Assembly (NCBI GenBank): GCA_024509875.1
Contig: JAMPIV010012433.1
Span: 186,001 to 250,000 of the forward strand
Source of the DNA: Oreohelix idahoensis
Taxonomy: Eukaryota > Mollusca > Gastropoda > Stylommatophora > Oreohelicidae
Direction of reading: 5' to 3'
DNA length: 64,000 nucleotides
Part shown: positions 1 through 10,369 of the stretch, in pieces
Layout of the letters: each line of letters opens with the position of its first letter
Numbering within the stretch: position 1 is the first letter of the stretch
The notes under the pieces: model-generated
What the model was told of the DNA's origin: nothing
Database searches by the model: none
The model's input: only the letters and a program-made list of their open reading frames with translations
Translations under genes and position numbers: made by a program

Positions 1-439
1 TGACCGCTTGGTGCCTGATTTCTGCATGGCGATCAGCTTCAGTTGTGGTTCTATACTTGTATTTCTTAAAGAGCGGAGCGGTAGTGGTGATGAATGATGA
101 TTATATCTTTTGATCAACTCTGAATATGCCTCGTAGTTTTACATCTGCCTTTAATAGTTCACAGTCTAATTTGATGCTCTTTACTTTTCTTTTTGTTTTC
201 TTTAGCTTCATTCTTACTTTTCCACACACAGATATGTGAGTATTACAATCATATCCAGTCCTTGCTTTTACCGATAAAAATGCAGTTCGAAATATTTTTG
301 GAAGGGTTTTAAGCAAACAGTAGTTTTGTCCCAGGATCGAGGCAAAGGGATTATCATCAGTAGTGTCCCCGTGCGCCTACATGAGAAAAAAAAACCCAAA
401 TAGTTAATCGTTTTACCGAAAATAATACATGTATTTTAC
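1..439. other. Left-edge intron of the SLC24 gene
   Basis: The splice donor of the exon at 661-440 reads CAG|GTAAAA on the minus strand, so bases 439 downward are intron. The next expected exon of the family, the second alpha-repeat, is not found here and should lie beyond the left edge. I see no other gene in this stretch. Confidence 0.5.
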
Positions 440-661
440 CTGCGATGGTGACCATCCAGACCATGATGTAGGTAAGACCACTAATCCACACCACAGACAG
501 CACGAATGACATGAGGTAGAGACGTGACCAGATACCCGGACGTCGACTGTCAGGTATGGTGAAGTAAAATAATGCCTTGGCTGGACACAGGATGATCCAG
601 AGACAGCGCAGTAGAAGGCTCTCGGGTATGATCCACACAGATTGATATTCAGAAACGGTCA
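440..661 (-). CDS. SLC24/NCKX-type Na+/Ca2+-K+ exchanger, exon at start of second membrane cluster
   Basis: This internal exon encodes about 74 residues of a potassium-dependent sodium/calcium exchanger, a plasma-membrane antiporter that exports Ca2+ (with K+) against Na+ entry. The family signature is clear: FTIPDSRRPGIWSRLY followed by a hydrophobic helix ending VWMVTIAG, as in vertebrate SLC24 proteins just after the large cytoplasmic loop. The minus-strand acceptor is TCTAAACAG| and the donor is CAG|GTAAAA. The exon is 222 bp: it starts with the last two bases of a codon and ends with the first base of a Gly codon. That start phase does not fit the end of the exon at 37,198-37,007, so at least one exon is missing between them. 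No stops or frameshifts were seen. Family assignment is by recognition of motifs, not a search. Confidence 0.85.
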
Positions 662-662
662 C

Positions 663-953
663 TGTTTAGAACAATAGAAATAATTAACCACACTCTCAAT
701 ACAAAAATGTTATTGTTATTGTTGAACACAATCGACATAATCGCATTCCTGGCAGGTACCCAGTCTCCCTGAGCATGTCAAAGGGTATGAATGCTAACGG
801 TTCCTGTTGTGCGCTGCTTGTATACACGACAGATGTATCATCTCATACGTCCATCCCTGCTTGTCTTACGTTTTATACCAAATTCCAACAATCTTAGTCA
901 TGTTCATTCATCGAATGCAGTGCTCTTTTCTAGCAGACGATAAATAATTGTCT
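663..953. other. Intron, no recognised feature
   Basis: This is intronic sequence directly upstream (minus strand) of the exon at 661-440. I see no repeat family or coding signal in it. Confidence 0.4.
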
Positions 954-1250
954 TTAGTATTTCTCCCATATCCATATCCAGTGCCCCACTATGGCTGCTC
1001 TCGAAGCTAGTCCGTCAGCTCTCTCATTACCATGTACCCATGCATGAGCAGGACAGCAGATCCACCCTAGATTCTGAAGACTCGAGGCTTCTATAGATGT
1101 TTTCCATTCTTGTCGTAGCCGTCCATTTAGAACCTTCCGAAGCATGGACTGAGAGTCTCCCAGTAACTGCCCTGGTTAATGATAGCCACCTCAGAGCTGC
1201 AGTAGTTGCCCCTATATCCATTCTCATGCTGGACGTTGCTGTCATGTAAG
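954..1250 (-). pseudogene. RNase H fragment of a non-LTR retrotransposon
   Basis: The minus strand encodes an RNase H C-terminal motif, CPAHAWVHGNERADGLA, matching the usual P-(S/A)-H-x(2,3)-GNExADxLA pattern near the end of LINE polyproteins. Upstream, GDSQSML (the DSQ-type strand) is present in a neighbouring frame, so there is at least one frameshift around position 1,150. No reverse transcriptase is attached. It is a dead fragment. Family within the LINEs is unresolved. Confidence 0.65.
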
Positions 1251-1980
1251 CTCCACTCATTTTAAACAAATGAGAGGTAACTTTTTTTATCGTTGGGCAC
1301 AAGAAGAGTATCTTTGAATCTTTCACTGTGAAAGGAATAAGAGAATGAACAGAAACCACCAGATACGTGGCACACCTTGTATGGGGCAAACGAACAATTT
1401 GCGAACACATGTAAAAATCACTACATGACATTGCGCCGAAGGTCGAGAGCCCAAACGCCGCTGGATCAATAACAACAACAACAACAAAAACAATCTTTCA
1501 TTCATGACTCGAGTATCGTCAACAGTGTATCCAAAGTTTTAGTTTTAGAGCTGAACAGGAGAATCTTCTATACGCTAATTGTCTAAGATAAACGTCCTGT
1601 AACAAGCAATTAAAAAATCCCGCCAGATTTTTGAGAAAATATGGAAAAGGCAACATTGCACAGTGAAAGCTAGAATGAACATCTATTAAAAGAGCAAGCA
1701 TGCCTTTCAATTTTTCCATGGCTCTGTGAACTTAAGTCTTGATAAGTTTAACTACAAAGACCCGATTAATTAAGTTGAAATGTAATGGACAGGAATAAAA
1801 AGACCACGTGAGAAATATTGCCGCCTGCAGGACGTGCAGCAGAAGGAGCAAACGATAACTAAGTCCCGTCATGTTTTTGACGGTTTACTTACTTGTTAAG
1901 AAATATTACTCTCTTTTGATTTCCATGTACGTCTAAATTCATTGAAAGCCGGTCTTCTATATCCGTAGTTTTGATGTCGT
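1251..1980. other. Intron, no recognised feature
   Basis: AT-rich sequence with short open frames only. A short CAA-type simple repeat lies near 1,470-1,490. I see no gene. Confidence 0.35.
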
Positions 1981-1982
1981 TG

Positions 1983-2075
1983 ACTGTTCTTCCAACGCCT
2001 GGTCCTCCAACGCCAGTTCTTCCAACAACTGTTCCTCAAACGCCTGTTCCTCCAACGTCTGTTGCTCCAACGAGT
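1983..2075 (+). repeat. 15-bp tandem repeat, Pro/Thr-coding on plus strand
   Basis: About six imperfect copies of a 15-bp unit like CTGTTCCTCCAACGC. Because 15 is a multiple of three, the plus strand reads as a Pro/Thr/Val five-residue repeat (for example TPVPPTSVAPT), similar in style to mucin-like repeats. No splice-supported exon was found, so I treat it as a simple tandem repeat. Confidence 0.6.
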
Positions 2076-2820
2076 CTATGCTGCTGATTAGTCACAATGA
2101 TGACTTACGTCCTGTAAACCTTCATCTCCGAGTGCTATATTGCGATCACTTAACGCATTTATTCTCATGAATTATTTTATATTTTTTCACTCGAGACGTC
2201 AAGACACAGATTTTCTTATCTCTTATATATTATTTCCACTTATCCTGAATCTAGTATCTGCAATGTGATAGAAGAGAACGATTATTATCAAAGTTCAGAT
2301 CGTTGGGCATTGTCATCACAATCCGCATCATTCAATTTTGATGGCTTCATTCTTCAGTTTATAATCAGGTAGAAAAGACAAAAGTGACAAGAGGCACCCT
2401 TGTAGCACTGCCGTTCATACCGCAAGTGGTTCTGTAAAAAACGTTAACAATCTTATCTCTATTAATCACAAGTAACCATAACAGAAATCACGCCAAGAGA
2501 GCTGAACGAATGTTCAGCCTTTAACAACAAGAAAAATACTCTTACCAACGAGGAACTGTCAGTGGTGGTGAGGCGGTGAGTTTTAGATTGTTGCATATAT
2601 CCTGTATTCTTTATAATTGCACAATTCAGGTAAATACATGACAATAAAACATAGAAAAAACGTAGCATATATAGCGTAGTATACATAATACATCCAGAAA
2701 TGAAAACAAGAAAGCGCTTAGGAGAAAAAAAAAGAAATAAAAACCCTCAGGTTATTACCAAGATAAAGCGTACACAATAATAATTCTTTGGACTCGATAT
2801 GAAACGAAAATTATTTTAAT
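2076..2820. other. Intron, no recognised feature
   Basis: Low-complexity AT-rich sequence with no convincing exon or repeat family. Confidence 0.35.
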
Positions 2821-2869
2821 AAAAACTAGTATCTAGTACATAGTAAAGTTAATAGAAAATTAGAAGCTG

Positions 2870-3178
2870 AAGATAGACATATTCTATAGACTGGCAGAAT
2901 AGGTGGGAAATAACAGAAGCAGAAGTAAGGTAAAGACCATACAGATAATAAGAAATGGGGAGATACTTTCGCTAATGCCGGTACAGCCACCAGCTGCCAC
3001 GATACGGCCGTAGGAAAGGGAAGTATTAGAGACATCATTATATAGGTCTGAGCTTTTGTGAGGTTTTGATCCGGTTCCATTCCTTTAGATTGGAGCATGA
3101 CTCTTCCTGGTTTCGAACCCAATAACATTTTTGCCTCGTGAAGCAAAATCTCTAAGCGCTCTACCACTAGGTACATTC
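2870..3178 (-). mobile_element. tRNA-derived SINE
   Basis: The minus strand starts with a tRNA-like promoter. A box A-like TAGTGGTAGAGCGCTTAG lies near 3,170-3,150 and a box B-like GGTTCGAAACC near 3,110. It continues into a body containing the motif TTTCCTACGGCCGTAT, which also occurs in the other SINEs of the window. The body downstream has no coding frame. The 3' end is not sharply defined. Confidence 0.6.
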
Positions 3179-3885
3179 AGCAAAAGAAAAGACATGTATG
3201 TTTTTTTTCTTTTTCGGATCTACTATCCGTATTACTTATATAGTGAGGTCAGTGAACCTGGCTTTGTATAAGCTTGATATCCGGCCTTATTCATATAGAT
3301 GGCTAAGACTAGTGCCCTCGATTCATAGAGAGTGACGTCAACTATGTCAGAATCGAAAACGAGGCTGAACGACGAAGACGCCATTTTCGGCCAGACAATA
3401 CCAGGGCTAGAAGGTTAATAAGCGTCGAGTAAGATTTTTTTTTTTAAATTAATGAAGAAAAATATCCCGTTCAACGTCTGATGGGTTATAATTAGGATAG
3501 ACCTATATATTGTTTTCAATTCCAAATAATATGAACAACTGCCGATAAGAAAGTGGCATCACATTTGTCAAATCATTGTAAATAGGGACAATCACAATTA
3601 TGCTAATACGTTAAATAAATAAACAAAAAAAAAAAACAAACAAAAAAAAAACAAACAAAATCAAGATGAAACTCTGAACAAGAATTATATTAAAATGGAG
3701 GGGTGTAAAGGCCTGGTGGTTCCAGTTATATAACTGACATTAACAGATATTTAATTGACTTTCATCTGTTAAAAGTCATATGCATTGTAAGAACAGCATA
3801 AGACCTTCACATTTCCAGACACTAATATTAACATTTGTTCGTGGTAAATATTGTTTGACTATATTATGCAGTTCCCTAGGTCTGT

Positions 3886-3896
3886 CTATTCTTAAC
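3886..3896. repeat. Target-site duplication of the LINE, copy 1
   Basis: CTATTCTTAAC here is repeated exactly at 6,377-6,387, on the other side of the LINE. The 11-bp direct repeat fixes both ends of the insertion. Confidence 0.8.
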
Positions 3897-4024
3897 GTTG
3901 TTGTTGTTGTTTTCTTCTACTATGTTGCTGTGATACCCTGTTCAACCTGAAATTTGGTTATAATTGGGGTATATAGGGTGTTATCGTCTTCACTGGTATC
4001 TCGTTCGTAGTCCTGGAGGTGACT

Positions 4025-4040
4025 GGTCCTGAAAAGGACC
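4025..4040 (-). promoter_or_regulatory. Histone-mRNA-type stem-loop, 3' copy
   Basis: On the minus (sense) strand this reads GGTCCTTTTCAGGACC. It folds as a perfect 6-bp stem GGTCCT/AGGACC with a TTTC loop, which matches the metazoan replication-dependent histone 3' stem-loop pattern GGYYYTTYTCARRRCC. It lies about 130 nt before the AAC tail of the LINE. The usual purine-rich histone downstream element is not evident after it. Function in the element is inference. Confidence 0.6.
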
Positions 4041-4332
4041 ACTTGCTGGCTGTCTGGATTCCTCTTTGTCCGTTTGTGGTGCCGTGTCGCTCTCATGGTG
4101 TTTTTTATGTCCTGCCTCAACTATCTGGCTCGTTTAGTTTTGTGTGTTTCTACGCTACTAGTTTCTGTTGCTTTTGTCTTCTTGCTCTCCTGTATCTGTG
4201 ACAGTGCTTTTTCAATTATCGTTGGTAGTAGCTGTTCTAGCGTTTCTGGCTGCTAATGCTCTTTCTTGATTGAGTAACATTTGCTGTACGATGTCGATTT
4301 TCATTTTGTCTTTCGTTTCTTTGTTTTGTTCT

Positions 4333-6269
4333 CTAGTTTTTTGTAAGGATATCCTCAACGATCCTTCTCTCTGATTCAATTCTTTTGAGTATTTGTTCGT
4401 TCTCTGCCTTTAGCTCTGTGAGTTTGGCGATGTCAACTTCTATCTCGTGTTTGATGGTTGTTTCAATTCTTTTGAGTATTTGTTCGTTCTCTGCCTTTAG
4501 CTCTGTGAGTTTGGCGATGTCAACTTCTATCTCGTGTTTGATGGATTTTGTTTCCTGTAGCATTGCCTGGGCGCTCTGTAACATTTCTCTGGCGCTCTGC
4601 ATATCTATTATGTCTTCACCGCTGTCCTTGTCGTCTACGGGATCCTGCTTGTTTCTGCTTTCGTTCTGCTGTTTCCTTTTCATTTCGTTGATTTCAGCGG
4701 TCAGCTTGTGTAGCTGTCTTCTGTCAATCGTGCGCTGTTTTTTCTGTAGCATCCGCATTCACTCTGTGTTTGGCCTCTTTGAAGGGTATGTTTTTAGACA
4801 CGGCCTCCTTCAAGATGCTCTTAGTTTCCTGGAACACAGGGCATCCTCTGTACCTTGCCCCGTGGTTTCCGTGGCAGTTTGCACAGATACGGTTTTCGTT
4901 AGTTTCTTTGTAGTTGCGGTCCTCCTTTGCCCTGGGGCAGTCGCCATATTGGTGACTACCCGCACAATACCGGCAAACTGCATCTCTCCTGCACGTCTTT
5001 TTTGTGTGCGAGAACTGCTGGCAGTTGGAGCACTGCATCACCGGAGGGATATAGGCTTCTGTCTTTTTGGTTGTGGTTTCGAGCGTCAGTCTCTCGGGTC
5101 TTGTCGATCCTTCTACCGTGACTATCATCAGATTGGTATCTTTCTTGGCCCAGGTTTTTAGCCTTTCGACCTGCGTGATTTTAAGATTTGTGTTTTCAGC
5201 TTGAAGGCGTCTGTGGACCTCGCCTTCGGAACATCTGGTATCCACCCCTCTGATGACCAACTTCTTTGTTGTCTTGTACTTTTCCACCACCACTTTTATT
5301 TGGTGGGGCAACTGGATTTCCTTTGGACCGGATTCCAGTTCGATCATCAGCGAGGTTGTTTTGTCTGTGTTGTTGAGAGAAAGCACTACTCCCTTTTCGT
5401 GCCTCCCTACTTTGGCGATACCTCTCCGTCCAGTTATCACCTCGAGGATGTTGATCACTTTGTTGTCGGGTAGGGCCCTGAGTGAGACCTCACTTCCTGA
5501 CGTCTGGGTGATCTTAACAATCCTCTCCTGTATCGTTTCTGAGTTGCTTGTATTTTTAGTGTTTGGTCTTTGTTTCCTTCTACAGGCTTGGTTCGAATCT
5601 TGTTCTTGGTTATTCGGTGTGATATCTTGCGTCTGAGCCTTTGAGTTGTCAGCTGTTTTTTCCTCAGGATCAGGAATGGTAGCTTGCTTCTCAGTGGTTT
5701 CGATGTCCAGCACGTCTGGAGCTACTTCTACTGTTGCTTCTTGAAGAGCTAGCCTAAGGGACTCGTCTCCGTCTTCAAGTCTTCGAAGTGCATCTAAAAT
5801 GGTCTCTGCGACATCTTCCTCTTGTACCTGTCTGTGTTGAGGATCTGCCTCTATCACTTCCTTCATAGTGCTTGCAGGTGGGTCGGCTGTCATCTCGGCA
5901 TCGTGCGGCTTCTCTGTCATAGACCGGGTTACTGCTGACGAGTCGGGTGGGTGCAGCCTGGATAGAAGCGCTTGTTTTCTTTTTTTCCAGCTGTCGTAAC
6001 GCTCTACATATTTCTTTATGTTCTGGGTCTTCTTTATCTAGGCAAGGGGTCGGGCCACTCTGACTCTCAGTCGGGTCGACGCATGTCACAGCTAACTCAG
6101 TCGTGTCCGGAGTTATAGAAGGGCCGGTCCCGGCACGAGTACTTGGGGCAGTCTTGCTCTCTGGCTGTCTGTCATTGTTGATTGTGATATTGCGATTACC
6201 CTGGCTGTTCTGTGCTGGTGGGCTGGTGTAGACCTTCCTCTTTTTAGCGTGTGGCCTATGTCTGGGCAT
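4333..6269 (-). pseudogene. LINE ORF1 (Gag-like RNA-binding protein), frameshifted
   Basis: ORF1 of an I/jockey-type element. It packages element RNA in a ribonucleoprotein. The start ATG at 6,269 opens a basic, Ser/Pro-rich N-terminus. The middle part carries three zinc knuckles, C-x2-C-x4-H-x4-C, C-x2-C-x3-H-x4-C and C-x2-C-x3-H-x6-C (for example CSNCQQFSHTKKTC), between about 5,040 and 4,840. The C-terminal part is a charged coiled coil containing an 87-bp exact-length tandem duplication (29 residues, beginning near 4,377 and 4,464). Three reading frames are used. The breaks fall at short A runs on the coding strand (about 5,980-5,986 and about 4,738), so they may be indels or assembly errors. 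Coding signal continues in pieces to about 4,150. Confidence 0.8.
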
Positions 6270-6303
6270 TTTGACGATAACGCGATCTTATCTCGAGTAG
6301 TGG

Positions 6304-6319
6304 CGTCCTGAAAAGGACG
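6304..6319 (-). promoter_or_regulatory. Histone-mRNA-type stem-loop, 5' UTR copy
   Basis: On the minus strand the sequence is CGTCCTTTTCAGGACG, a perfect 6-bp stem with a TTTC loop, 35 nt upstream of the ORF1 start. Fourteen internal bases are identical to the 3' copy at 4,025-4,040. The outer base pair is swapped as a pair (C-G for G-C), so pairing is kept. Flanks CCAAC and CCACTA resemble those around histone stem-loops. Confidence 0.55.
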
Positions 6320-6392
6320 TTGGTGTCTTGTGTGGTTGTTGTGTTATCGACGAACGTGGTTGTTTTGTTATCGTTGCTATTCTTAACACCTC

Positions 6393-6504
<112 letters not shown>

Positions 6505-6934
6505 TGTCAGTGTCTACAACAGTAATTCACTAGTTTCCACATGTCAAACTAGGTAAATAGTTCAATTCGAAGGGAGTATGTTTTGCTAAGTGTTGCAACT
6601 CTAACGGAATATTTGTTGCTAAATAGTGGAATTCTAACGGAATATAAAATTCAACGGAGTATGTGTTAAAAATTCACGCTACTGATTCTTTTCAATAAAC
6701 CGGTAAGTAAACTAGTTTTCTTCTTTTTGTTTTGTTAGTTGAAATACAAATAATAGTACAAATATGTGCTACTGTATTTGCATCTAATTTTATTTCAAAT
6801 TATTAGCTAACCTAAACGAAAATGCAAATTGGGTCTGAAACTCGCGATTGGGTCCATTTTCCTGCAATACGGGTACGGCCGAAAATGGCGGCCAAATTTT
6901 AGTTGGCGTCACTCTCTATGAATCGAAGGCACTA

Positions 6935-7795
6935 GCTAGGACCAGACATAGCTTAATGACCATAATTTACGAGTGTCATTTGTTTTCTTTTATTTGTAAA
7001 TAAGAACGCTAACGTTTTCATTGTACATTAAATAGCAAAATTCGAGGTCAGCATAAGTGTTGGTCCCCGTACATTATAACTTACTAAGGCCTCCATTTTT
7101 AGATGATGTGGCGGAAGGCGTGGTGGACTCCATGTTATTTTCCAGGATTTGAGTTTCTTGTTCCTCAGGCAGGGGTTGGTCTACGCCGTGCGGAGGCTTC
7201 TCGTACTCACGTGACATGGACAAGCTCAAAGATGATTGGCTAATACGACTGGAAAAGGAGAAGAAAAAAATTATAATAAAGGTAGTTTTATAACAAGTAT
7301 GATGATAGGAAACTCTTTACAGAGCGATACAACAGGAAGCAATCTGATCATCAGAAGCCGTCCCCCCGTCCGACAAGTGTTTCGGCCCTATATACTCCTT
7401 TACACTCTAAGGGGGGCGGGCCCACTTGGGTCATGACTCCCAAGCGTCTCAGCCTCCTGTTGTCTTGTATCGAAAATGAACCCATTTCACTTATGGTAGC
7501 AACTTTAATCCACAACTCCGCCAGCCGTGGAGGCAATTGTGAAAGTAACAAAGAGAAGACAAATTATTCCGTTCTCTCCGTAGCACATCACAACTACGGA
7601 CACACACTGAGTCACCTGCGCGAAGCCGACGAGACTTGACACTGCGCGCTCGCCACTGAAATTCTTCCTGACACCCCTTATAGTATACATCGCCTGTCGC
7701 CTCTCAGCCATAGCCGTTTCACTAGTACGCCTAAAAACTCAGCGTATTGTGGACTTAGAAAAATGCCTGGTGTTTTCTGTACCGCAGCGTTTATT
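6935..7795. other. No assignable gene; possible 3' region of the next element
   Basis: The stretch has short open frames and GC-richer patches (7,350-7,450). It could be the untranslated or flanking part of the mobile element that carried the ORF at 7,797-8,291, but I recognise no domain. Confidence 0.3.
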
Positions 7796-7796
7796 G

Positions 7797-8291
7797 TCAC
7801 GATTTCCATTGCCCATTGCGGTTGTTCCACAGCCAGCCTGATGCCTTTTCGGCAGTTTCACTAAGCCTCTTCAGTGCCCTTGTTCTTGACTGTCCCCTCA
7901 GCCCCAACAGTTTCAATAGATCATACACTGATGCAGCCACAAGCCCTCTTGCGCCCACTTCAACAGCCATGACCCTTGCAGTGAACCCATCGTGTCTCAG
8001 ATCCGCGGCCAGATCACTATACTTGGCCGCTTTGAACGAATGTTGCTCGTCTAATCTGGATTCAAATGGCACGGTCAGTTCAATCAGTATGACCTGAAGC
8101 GTTGCTGAAGAATGAAGCACTATATCCGGCCGTCTCCGCGATTTTCTGATTCTCTCTGGATATGCCCCTCGTCCAGGTAGGTCTACCGCCATCTCCCAGT
8201 CGTTTGCACAGTCAAGAATATATAGGTTCCCATGTTTAACATTTAGTGGATGCGAAGGATAAAAATATAAAGGGATTACCACACTTGTCAA
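7797..8291 (-). CDS. PD-(D/E)XK-like domain protein, probably a retroelement C-terminus
   Basis: This 164-residue frame has no internal stop. Its core RRPDIVLHS, then VILIELTVPFE, then K-x2-KYSDL fits the PD-(D/E)XK nuclease pattern: Pro-Asp, a strand ending in Glu and Thr, and a downstream Lys pair. It is followed by VEVGARGLVAAS and a C-terminal helix ending SGWLW. From memory, the same combination appears at the end of reverse-transcriptase polyproteins in invertebrates; I cannot verify this here. No reverse transcriptase is adjacent, and upstream (higher coordinates) lies a SINE, so this is probably the surviving end of a larger element. The start codon is uncertain. Nuclease function is inference from the motif spacing. 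Confidence 0.45.
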   Translation of the reverse strand: MTSVVIPLYFYPSHPLNVKHGNLYILDCANDWEMAVDLPGRGAYPERIRKSRRRPDIVLHSSATLQVILIELTVPFESRLDEQHSFKAAKYSDLAADLRHDGFTARVMAVEVGARGLVAASVYDLLKLLGLRGQSRTRALKRLSETAEKASGWLWNNRNGQWKS

Positions 8292-8444
8292 AAATAGGTT
8301 CTTCGTTGTTTGCTCTCAAATAACCACATTCATTTCTCTCATAAAGAGAAGACTGTCTCAGGCTTCTCTTATCGTCAAACTGATTCTTCTTTGAAGAGGT
8401 ACGCATAAAGAAAGAATTAAAATTAAATTAGCATTTAGGAACAT

Positions 8445-8690
8445 TTATTTTTAAAAATCCAGCGGAAATGACGTATACTACCCAGGAGTAAGAGGTAGTT
8501 CTTTAGCCGATACTGCAGCAGAGGTGTGAAATGTTAGAGGCGTCACTCACACTAGGTCTCGGCTTTATGAGATGCGATGACCTCCCCCCTCCCCCATCTT
8601 TGCCGCCTTTGCCTTCCTTTCTCAAGAGCAGAGTCGGATAGTAATTTACAGTTTGGGCTACTGTATTGTAACGCACCCACGTTTTGAATG
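8445..8690 (-). mobile_element. SINE, family 1 (partial)
   Basis: The body shares GTTAGAG-CACT-AGGTC and the CTTTGCC...TCAAGAGCAGAGTC block with copies at 15,430, 24,395, 27,785 and others. Orientation follows the complete copy at 27,785-28,070. The tRNA-like head is degraded. Confidence 0.6.
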
Positions 8691-8771
8691 AAGTAGCTTT
8701 GCCTCATTGATACATGTCAATAACTTTTATTATCTGGTCTTGTCCTTTATGTTTGGCTCTCTAAGGAGAAT

Positions 8772-8870
8772 GACACACCATCGCAATTGTTCCACTACAC
8801 ACCATCGCAATTGTTCCACTACACACCATCGCAATTGTTCCCCTACACATCATCGCAATTGTTCCACTAT
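8772..8870. repeat. 24-bp tandem repeat, four copies
   Basis: Four copies of ACACACCATCGCAATTGTTC plus CACT, with two point differences in the third and fourth copies. Confidence 0.85.
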
Positions 8871-10365
8871 CTGGGAAGAATGAGCGGAAGTTCTTCGTGC
8901 GCCATTTATGCGGAAAGTTTTTTTTAAATTGTGCTAGGCTTATCCACAGCTTTTTAAGGTTTGCTTATGACTAGTAACCTACACAAGTCACATTCTTTGC
9001 CCTCCTCCTTACCCCAAAAACAGACTCACATGATCCACTGATGAGGACAAAAACCAGCGTTAACAATAACTAGAAATGTAGGAACCTTCAATAAAGAACG
9101 TCCGTTGACGTAAACAAAGAGGGAAAATAGACAAACCAAGTACCAGCAGATCCTATATGAAAAAAGTATCACTATACGTCATGTTACGCATTCTCTAAGC
9201 GATGGCGCTATAACACGTTTCATTATCAGTTAAACAAAAAAAAAAAAAAAAAAAAAAACCATAAAGTAGATACTAAGTTAAAAAAGCAGCAAAAACAAAT
9301 ATTTAAAAGAAGGGAGGAAGATAAAAAAAAAAGATTTAGTTACGACTAGATTTCCAATAATATACAGGTATCACTTTACGACATCTGGATTATTTTGTAG
9401 CCATAGACGTAATAGGGAAATTCTAAATCTGCCGGACTCACCTGAAGTGTGGCTTGTCCTATGTTATCATTATCTATTTTTTTTTAGGTGCTACCTCTGG
9501 ATCATACAATCCCCACTGCAGTTGGCGGCCCCCCCCATCCCAATATTAGGTGTGCAGTGGTGATCCTTGTCCTATGTGGTAAAGTGTACATCTGTGACCT
9601 GTGACGGGGATCACTCGTACGAGATAACATTATCATTACAAACATCGCATTTTTCCCGGTTACGTCCCTTTGACCAAAGCGAAATTCATACTGGAATAAG
9701 TATAATCTTTTATGTAATTCACACTAAGTTGTCTTTACTCACAGATACCTTTCCTAAGCTGGATTTCATGTGCAAACTGACTTGAATGTCTAACTTAACT
9801 CATTTGACTGTTTGATCCTAGATTATCTGTGCTTCTATTACGTAGATTCATCTCCAAGTACCTCTGGCGTAGTTAAGTTCAGTTCTATTCTGCACTGGTT
9901 TGCACCTCATCTATATTTGAATTGCCATATATTTGCTTACCTTGTCTGCTCTGCTGTAACTTGCACATTTGTTTGTTTGTTTGTTTGTTGTTGATTATCT
10001 GGCAGCGATCAGTAATTCAGTTCTTCATTAATACGTAAATAAAGGCAACTACCTTGATAAATATTCTACAAACTCAGAACTAATCCAATACAGCGTAAAT
10101 AATACTGAAGAGTTGCTAATGATGAGAGCAATTATCTTTCTTGACTGGCTGCTTTGGATTTCACGTCAGGCCATTCTGTAATATCATTTTATTATTGGGT
10201 TTATTTTATTTTTAGCAGTTTTGTTGTTTGTTGGTTTCGTTTTTATAGAATTTGTACGTGCTTATTTAGTGTTATGGTTAAACACAAACAACAACAACAA
10301 AGCTAGACTTTCATAATTGGGTGTCTGTGTAGAATAGGACTGAAGCAGAATGACACGATCACTAA
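8871..10365. other. Intron, no recognised gene
   Basis: The stretch holds an A-rich tract near 9,236-9,258 and scattered simple sequence. I found no exon, RNA gene or named repeat. Confidence 0.35.
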
Positions 10366-10369
10366 TGTG

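Larger units (their letters stand above)
3897..6376 (-). mobile_element. ORF1-only non-LTR retrotransposon (LINE), complete insertion
   Basis: The element is read on the minus strand and is bounded by an 11-bp target-site duplication. It has a 107-nt 5' UTR (6,376-6,270), an I/jockey-like ORF1 with zinc knuckles (from 6,269), a 3' region and a 3' tail of about five AAC repeats ending at 3,897. There is no endonuclease or reverse transcriptase ORF, although both borders are intact. The copy therefore either inserted already lacking ORF2 or lost it cleanly. A histone-mRNA-like stem-loop occurs in the 5' UTR and again near the 3' end. It sits inside the TIR element at 3,312-6,932, so it is younger than that element. 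Confidence 0.8.

Noticed and set aside
7797..8097. Plus-strand frame overlapping the PD-(D/E)XK-like ORF
   Set aside because: It is the antisense shadow of the minus-strand frame, which has the recognisable motifs.
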